Both the position numbers and the translations under genes were made by a program. Positions 12,135 through 21,100 of a stretch of 29,141 nt of DNA are shown one piece after another (within the stretch, counting starts at the first letter, position 1; every line of letters starts with the position of its first letter). The notes beneath the pieces are model-generated. The model made no database searches and had not been told where the DNA came from. It saw only the letters and a program-made list of their open reading frames with translations. Source of the stretch: Sphacelaria rigidula (Eukaryota > Phaeophyceae > Sphacelariales); assembly GCA_964200075.2 (NCBI GenBank), contig CAXNAA020000088.1, positions 1 through 29,141 on the forward strand. The letters are read 5' to 3'.

Positions 12135-15100
12135 TACCCCAAGAGCGTACAGAGTTACTCCACAGGTCATATCTAGGCGAATTTTCTATCCAGTGGATGC
12201 AACTTGCGTCGGGTCTCTTGCTCAGCGATTGAACACAAGACGAAGATAACTTTCCCTGGGACATGTCGTGGACACCATTATTAGGCGGGTTTCGGGGCAG
12301 GTGTATCCCAGCTCGTACCTTGGCTAAAATCCAGTAGACCTCACCTGTAGGTTGTACAAAATAGTCGGTACGTCGTGATCATGGCTAGGAACGACTGGGA
12401 TTGTCAGCCCCTCCAAAGATCCCAATATTGATATCCAAACTAACATCAAGCCGACACCAGCAGTACCAACCATGTGCGATCAGTGGGTAAGGTCTACTAT
12501 ATGAAAAATCTTGCTTTCCTGAACCTCTTGACGTGCACATGCTCTGGATAACGTGTGCACAACACTCTCTCGATGTGCACGTACCCGGTGCGGCATTTTG
12601 ACAAGCTACCATATAATGCGGTGAACGTCAATCCATGAGTGGCGGATCACCGTCCCGGGAAACAAGGTTTCCCCCTTCCGTGTCACCCATCAGTTCCTGC
12701 ACTGACTGTCGATTGTCTGATTGATTGATTGATTGTCGCACTTCAACTGACCTCCCAGGGATCCAGGCGCGGTCATTATCTACACGATAGACGGACTCGA
12801 GACAAGGCAAAACTGAAACGCTCGCTGAAGAAAAAAGAGACAGCAGAGGTGAAACAGAAAGACATAGTAGACGAAGAGACGAGAAGAAAAAAAAGAAATG
12901 GTCGGCCTTTGCCACATGGCTTCGGCGGGAAAGGTCTTCCGCAGAAGCACTCTTATACCCAGTGATTGGTCGTGGAAACAGAAGGCCGTGGAACAGGGAA
13001 ATAGTGCGGCTCATCTACTACGACCGCTCGATTTAGGGTATGAACCCTCCCATCCATACTGAACACAATGAAGCGAGGTACTGGCCGTGCACCTGACGTA
13101 TTTGCAACATCACCGAAGAACCCCCCCTTGAGCACATTTTTGAGTCCCGGAAAGTCATACTCCAGGATTCATACACACCGTATTCTACGAAAGGAAATAC
13201 TCGTAGGTGAAACTGCCGCTGGAATGCGCGTGACTCACCGAAACTCGCTGGATGGCAGACCTCGGAACCTCCGTTTGCTCGTTCTCGGAACAGCCTACTC
13301 GTACTTCCCCAGCGTTGTCCTGACCGGTAGTGACTGCCCACACTGCGTAACTGCGTTCCGTGTTATCCGATGGCGATGCTTCGCTGTTGTTTTTGCCCTT
13401 GCCTGTGGCGCCACTACTGCCGGAACCAGCGCCGGTGGTGGAGTTCCGTTGATCTTCTTGGATGTCGTCTGGTTTGCCGCCGAGTCTGATGTGTACCGCC
13501 ACCCCAACGCGCGCTTGCTTTACCTGACCGTTATACGAACAGCCACGTTGTGTCATGAGGACAAACCTAGGCGGGGATATATATATATATATATATATAT
13601 ATGATCAAGGTTGCGCACGCCATCGGTGGGAGTGAAAAGTTGCGCGGACGTCGGGACGTTTGCCGCTCAGAACAAGAAACCATATCGAAGGTACAGAGAG
13701 TGTTCCTATTGCGGCATGACCGTGCCTCATCTCCAAATATGCTTTACATCGGGCATTCGCTTCACTCAGATACCAAGCACGCTTGCAAAACCTTTGTCCT
13801 CGTCGGAACCATATCCTGCGGCTCCCAGAGATGATACAACAGGCCACCTCGTTGTCTTCGACTCGGAATATTGGAGTGCCGTTCGCCTCTATAGCACCAT
13901 TGGACCCGTATTTTCACCACGGCGGCAATTCCATTGATCCATATTGCGATGTCAGGATCAACATCGGGCACGCACCACACAAACCAACAGTACGGTGGAG
14001 GTGGAGGCTCATCCTCCGGGCATCGAGTGCTAAATGTCGGAGAATCGGATACTGAGACGATATCTGCGATCATGCCGAATACTTTGAAACAAAAAGAGTG
14101 TGGGTGCGGCTGTGTGCGGCTCACGCTCCTCCAATCAGTGACACGACGAGATGGCCTCCGACATGAGTCAATAACAAGGGGCCGGTATGGTTCCACGAGG
14201 AATCCCAACCTTCTCGACGACGACGAAGAGTAGTATTGACACATGAAGGCCGAGTCACCAAAAGTACGCAGTGCGCGCACATGGGACAAAACTTGACACC
14301 ATGGCAGCCGACCTGCTCACAGCTCTGGGTTCATGTAGGGTTATGGTCACGCGGGGTTGAGGTTGGTGACAACACCCCGCTCGATCCTACGGTCGAATAT
14401 GACTTGTGAATGAACATCCAACAATATCCAGTGTTGATGAAGACCACCACACTGCGCGGGTGGGACGTGGTTAGATGTAGGCTCCTCATCATGAAGGCTC
14501 TTCATGACTACATCCTATACATCAAACCGCCAATGGCGCCACAAAATCAGAAGTCAAATACCTGAACGATTTTCTTGGCAGCACGCATGTACTCTGCCAG
14601 CAGCTCTTCTGAGCGTGAGTCCCAATGGCTGCAGCTGCGCCATATCTGTTGGTCCAACGAATCGGCCAGGAATCAATGAGTAATGCACGGATTTCATTGA
14701 CAAGAGAGGTGTACCTCACGAAGACATACCAGAGAAACACACACTGAAACCTAGCGAGCACTACATCAACAGATGCTACCCCGAAACGAGGCTGTACGCT
14801 GTCGTGAAAGCCACGCTGGTGTCAGACGTTAGCCCGAATTCGATAGTTCCAATGGTCGGAATTCGACGCACAAGCTCATGCCATCGACGAACCCATGCAC
14901 CGAGTAAACAGTGATGACGAATGCGGGATTACCAGATCATGAGCAGACGCCCACCATGCTTGTGCGTCGTCACTCGGATTGAAGACCACATTCCTGTGAA
15001 ATAGAGGAGCCAGTTGGTTTACTACAGAGCAACATGGTCTTCTCTGGGATCATCCACGAGGGGAGCTCCCTCGCATCCAAATATTAATGCTGGCATGACT

Positions 15101-18100
15101 CCATGCACAAGTATCACCAGCATATGCTCTCGCATGGAAGGTCAACGGGTCCCTGCCCTCAACGTGAAGAGCGAGATCGGATTGAATCCGCACGATGAAA
15201 ACATAGAAGCACGTAACTGTATCACTCACCATGCGCGCACCGTTTGTCGGCGGCCGTTCTCTCTCATCCACCGGAAGCAGGTCTGGAATGTCGGCTTGGT
15301 AATCCTTGCCCACCGGTGTACGGAGTGGTGGATAGTCGCTGGAGCCAAGGGCACTCGCCTTTACCGTACTACCGTTTCGCTTCCTTTTCCCAGCTACACC
15401 GTCCCCAGTTGTGGCTGATGACGGAGCCCCCTTGCCCTTTGCCCCAGCGGTCAAGCGGGTTCTCATAGTACGGGTGCGGGTCACCGGAGCAGCAGCAGGT
15501 ACAGCAGTCGCGTCAGTATCAGCGGCAGCAGCTGGGCCTTCCCCTGCAATCTCCGGGAGGGGTGGGCCAGGGGGTAACGCCAGGCGGCGGGGGCGCGTTG
15601 GTAAGGGTCCGTGGCGTCGACTGGCCGGTGCTCGCGGACGGCGTTGTGATGAGTGCTGCTGAGCACTGCTGACCGCGGAGGTTTCGTTTTGGTCCGAGGA
15701 CATCAGTTTCCCATCCTCAGACTCTTGTTTGTCGGTCTGGGTGGAAGGTGAACGATGGGATTTGCGTTGTCGCTGCGCCTTTTTCGGCCTTCGCACCTCA
15801 TCATCGTCTTCTGTGTCGGCACCAGCAGCAGCAGCAGCAGCAGTGCTGGCGATCTTGCTAGCAGCACTGTCCGCCATAGAGGATGACGATTTTCTTGTTA
15901 CGCCCGGACCTTGACTCCTGGCACCACCGGCCACCTCTTCATCCGTATCGCTGTTTGTACCTAACCCCTCTTCTTCCCACGGTTCATCAGCGGGGTCCGG
16001 TTCATATTCCTCATCGCTATCTCCCGATGCGTCTTCATCGTCCACGTCTGAAGAGGCAACGTTAACCCGCGAAGTCCCTCGTCCCTTGCCAGTGTTGCCC
16101 CCACGACTACTGGATCCATGCCCGCGTCCCGCGCCGCCGGAAGAAGTGCGCCCAGACGCACCCCTCCCGCGCCCCCGCGTGGCGAGATTGGGCGTCCTCT
16201 TTTGCCGTAACCAACCCTCACTCTTGCCCCTTGTATTCTTCGAAGGTGTCGTTTCGTCTTGCGTGTAATCTTCATCGAGGTCTACATCCATGTCACTACG
16301 GTAGTCCGCTTCCGTTCGTCTGATCCTTGCCCGTGCCAAGATTGCGTCCGTGGGGTCGAGCTCTGTGAAGTCCCCCTTTGATCTGGAGTAAGCGTGGGTA
16401 AGCCGCGGGCGACTTTCGGACGTGGTGCTTTTTCCCGGTGCCTTGCTCCATTCTTGCAGGGGCGTGCTGGAATTCCTTTTCTTGCTTGCTTTCCCGTCTT
16501 CCTCGTCCTCTTCAGCCACGGAGAGCACAACGACTCTCGTGATCGCGTTCACCTCGAGATCTTCCATCTTTTCCGTGAGGAACACTTCGTTCTTGCCATC
16601 GATCACACACTCACCATCTTCGGCATCTTGGTCCGAGTCGAGTTGCTGGTTGGATGAGCCTTTTCTGGTATTGGCACTGCTCTTCTTATCAGCGGCGGCA
16701 GCGACACGGCGTTTCTTACGTGAAGCTTTGGCTTCCGCCACCCGCGACTCCGTTAACCGGGTTCTTGCTTCCTCCGGAACATCTTCGATGCGCATCAGAA
16801 GCTGAGCGCGGAACTTGAACACCTCCGTGAAAGTATCCTCCCACATAGAGTGAATCTGCGAAAAAAAGCGTAGCATGATAAAGCATAAGATGCCGGTGAG
16901 GAAACGAATACGTTGGATCACCATGCATTCATTCATTCTCTCCATCTCAAAAGCATTGTTCGTGCCTGTGGCTTGACTCTAACGCACACGTAACTCAGGA
17001 GCATGAGTACATGATCAGAGAGTTGATCTGCAAGGAAGAAAATATCGGCGCAAGGAGGAATTTGCGGTAGCGAGAGATCTTGAGCGGACGGGCTGGGCCG
17101 AAACAAAACAGCTTTGGTGAGGACGATGGACCAACAACACTAAAAAAACTGGAGAAGTAGAGGGGAGTGTTGTTGTGTGAGTCGGTCACTTGGCTGTGAA
17201 GGAGACTGCGATCCAGGTGATGAAAATGACAAGGTACTACTCAGGTGGTCAGAAAACAAGTCTGCTTCAACTCCCCTCGGCATGCCAGTCTTGCTCGGGA
17301 GATATGATAAAACAGTTTGGCAGTAATTTCGCGGAATATGTCCTGGGGTATGGGGCCAGACGCGAATATCCAACGACCTCACCAAGATTGGTGTAACATG
17401 AATTTGTCATCCATGATTGCGTGCTCATTGGCTATGATTCTAGGAAACATCTCTGGTTTTTGGGAAGGCCGATAGCAAAGCCGGATTGAGAGAACAGCCA
17501 CACGATTCAAGTGCGCAACATGAACGGGGGATGCACACGGTTGTATAAAGCTGCGCGCTTGGGGTACACAAGTTGTTGGCGTTCCGTGTGCAAAGCACGG
17601 CGAGGGCAAATCACACTACTTCCTAGTATATAAGACGAAGTCACCCGCGAACGAAGTCAATCATACTCGAAATGAGCGGGCGAAGAGAATATTAGCAATT
17701 CGACGTGGGATTCCGAGCAAGTCAAAGACGGCCCGCAGTAGTTTCGTAAGATGATTCCTGTGAAGTGGGGACAAACGGTCACAGAATGAGCGGGTGGCGA
17801 AACAACTGGTGTGATGTTTCCGAGGCAATTCCAGCCGTTTGGGACAAAAGGGTCACACGATGACTTCATGGTAAAAGTAGGTGGTGTTTTCGAGATGATT
17901 CCTGCGAAGTAGAGAAAAACGATCATAGGGTGAGCTTTTGGAGAATACAAGTGCTTTTAATGTCATTACGAAGTGTCATAGGAGGAGGTTATGACGAAGA
18001 CAAGCAATGTTTTTGGGATGACCTCTGTAAAGTGGGGACAAGGGGTTAAAGGATGAGTTGATGGCGACTACAAGTGGCGTGGCGTTTTTGTGACGACTCC

Positions 18101-21100
18101 TGTGAAGTGGGGACAAGGGGTCGAAGGATTAGTTCATGGCGAAGATAAGTGGTGGTCTTTGGATGATTCCTGAAACGCGGGGACGAAGGGTCAAAAAGAT
18201 GAGTTGATGGCGAAGAGAAGTGGTATTTGGATGATATCTGGAAGCACCGTGACACGGGATATATGTGCATATACTCACGCCTTGGAGGGTTGGTTTATGA
18301 AAGCGACCAACTCGTGGGGCGAATGGGCTGGCGTGTCGTGAATGAGTGGAACAAGAGGGCCATTAGTGCTTTTGGTGTGCCAAGTAAGCGACGAGCGGAA
18401 GATGTAAGCCATTCATCTCCCGGTGACAAGTGACACTAAGGAGTACCACAGAGCCGCGGATTGACGTCCTTCCTCTAACCTGAAACCTATTCGTACGTCA
18501 TGCATCTGCCTTGGTTAGTCGTACAGCTTGATGGCCACGAGTTGCCGACTCACACACACTCAAGACGAGCGGCAACCTAGTCCTCGCGTGCTACTAGACC
18601 TGCCATTGCTAGCGATGTTGAATGCGAGAAAGTGTTCACGTGGCCGTGATGACCATCACTGCAATCCCTGCAAAGCACTGAATTCCACGAACCCATCCGG
18701 CTCAAAAGCGAACGGAGGTGCCCGTAGGGTCCCTCACTGCGGCAAGTAAGTACATGATGTGACCTCTGTGTAGCGACGTTGGTTGTGGGGGGACATATAC
18801 AGTAGGATACACAGTGGAGCTGTCACTTCAATGTCTCACGTTATACGACTCACGACACGACACGACGCCATGCAAAGTTGGCACCTTGACAGTTATGGGT
18901 GAGAGAAGGCCCTCTCCTGCGGCACTAAGGTGCCGAATCTTGATGCGGGGAAATGACGTGGAACACGGCACAACGTCGATTATTGTGGTGGAGGAGCTTC
19001 ATGTTGTGTCGAGGTGGTGCTTGCTACTTGACCTCCCTCGTCTGACTTCAGGACTTCTCCCAAGTCAACTGGGTTGGCGGCATCACGGGACGAGATCAGT
19101 CACTTCACACACATCTACACAAAGAAGCGGGCGCAAAGAGATAGACAAAGCACCCCAGGGGTATTCACTACCTTCGCGTGGAGTGAAGAGCGGCTAGGGT
19201 GGAGATATCTATCGTACCCCGGGATGAGTGACATTAACCCGAGGGTACCATTGTGCGTGGGGCCTCGGACGCCGTGGAATACAGAACAGACAAACGAGCA
19301 GCACGCGGGGTGGGTCTTGGACCCGTTCAACACGCCAGGTATTGCATGCGCAGGGTCTTGAGTGTGCAAGGTGAACCCCTTGACAGCGAACATGCCACGG
19401 CGTCCAGTCGTCAATCAGCGGAGTAAAATAGATCAAACGCAGCTGTGAGATGTCACGCATCTGTGGGCACTTCCGGAGAAACAGGGGAGAGTTATGAAGA
19501 CACGAGTTCCACATGTGCTTCCGTGCGCCGACAGCGGGCGGGTGTGCAGGAGCCCTCATTGAAGTTTGCGACAGAGGCACGCAAAAAAAGACGCCCCCGG
19601 GTGCACCATGGTTAGCTTCGTCACATCATGTCACCCTGCCCCGCTGAATATGCTCTGAAATTGGGGGACCCCAACTCGTACGTAATGGATCTCCAGGTTA
19701 CGAGACCGAACGGCTACGCACACAGCCTTGCGATCTTTGTCTGGATAAACGATCGCTTCCCACGTGATTGAAAATCGATGCATCCACGGGAAGCTTCTAC
19801 ATGCCACAAAATACGACTATATCGGGTGGCGGTAAAACATCACAGGTCAATGTGATCAGTCAGGAAAAGTACGCAGATTGCCCGGTGCTATCATCGATCA
19901 ACCATGACTTCAACCAGTACATGTAGAGTGCCTCCGGGTATGTCATGAGGCAAACATCGGTGGCGAGTGAAGTGTCGATATTCGTTTTCCCTAGACCTGC
20001 GTTGATGGGCTCAGCTGGACACACTTCGTCACGGCTGGCTGAGGCACAGTTCGGAAGAGTGAGACGACAACGAGATATATGAGGACTGGTATGCAGGGCA
20101 TATTTTCAAGTACATCTAGGGTGCCATCGAGAAACTTGAAGGGAGATGAATGGAGATCAGATACAATTCTGGTTTGAACCAGGGCTGGTGGTTTGCGGAA
20201 GCAGTTGTCGAGACTACTGGGCTGCTGAGGACGCGAAGTCATCGTTCGGTGGAACCTCAACTTACCCTGGAAAGTGGACGCACATGTTGACAGGTGGGAA
20301 AACACGAGTTCGTGGGTGACCACGCGCTGCTATGCACGATTGAACGTCAATGGAGAGAATGTGTTTCATGTTGCACCGAGAGTACATACGCACAAGCGAG
20401 CTCTCACGCAGAGTGGGTGTGATAGGTGCAGGAAGGGGAGAACAGGTCGCAGAGTTAGCTAAGCGATTGTGGTCGAAAGAAAAACTGTGCAATCCCTGGA
20501 CGTTGCAACAACAATCACGCAATTTCACGGAAAAAGTGGCGGACCGGATAAACACAGTCGATCAGCACAGAATTCCGTGCAGCAGTGATCCTCGAGCACG
20601 CACCCTTACATGGACAGGTGCAAACAAAATATCGACCTACCGTTGATGCAGATAAGGCAGGTAGATATTGGCATGTATGTACACTTCCTTCTGACTGTAC
20701 TATGCTGTACCATTATGGACCTACCCCTACCAGTGCATTGTCCCTGTGCCCGAGGAGTTGCTCTGTTGGCGAGGAGTTGCTCCGGCGTGTCTGTGGACGG
20801 ATGTATTTTGTATGTTTCGAAGTCAAGATGATATTTTACAGCGCACACGTCAAGATATCGTAGCGGAACAACTCTGACTTTGTTTGCTACTATTCGTTTT
20901 TTTTCGCCGAGATGGCCACATACTGACTGTACGGTGCTATTTTCATCATCGGCCGACAGAAGAGAAGAGGGGCCAGGCAATACGCCTGTATGAGGAAGGA
21001 AGACGGGGTCAGCAGGCTTAGATATCTTCAGGGTATGTAGAGTTTGGGGGTACCGAATGTCAGGAGCGCACCTGTGTGAGGTCCGGATAGGGTCCGAACG

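Noticed and set aside
16846-16945. ATG codons at 16945 and 16846 as the start of a separate ELM2-SANT gene
   Set aside because: A strong pyrimidine-tract acceptor at 16856 and the BAH continuity with exon 4 make this an internal exon. A start here would leave half a BAH domain.
18227-18433. Possible plus-strand exon ending at GAAGAT|GTAAGCC
   Set aside because: It has a good donor-like sequence and reasonable composition. However, it overlaps the edge of the minisatellite and no partner exon was found.
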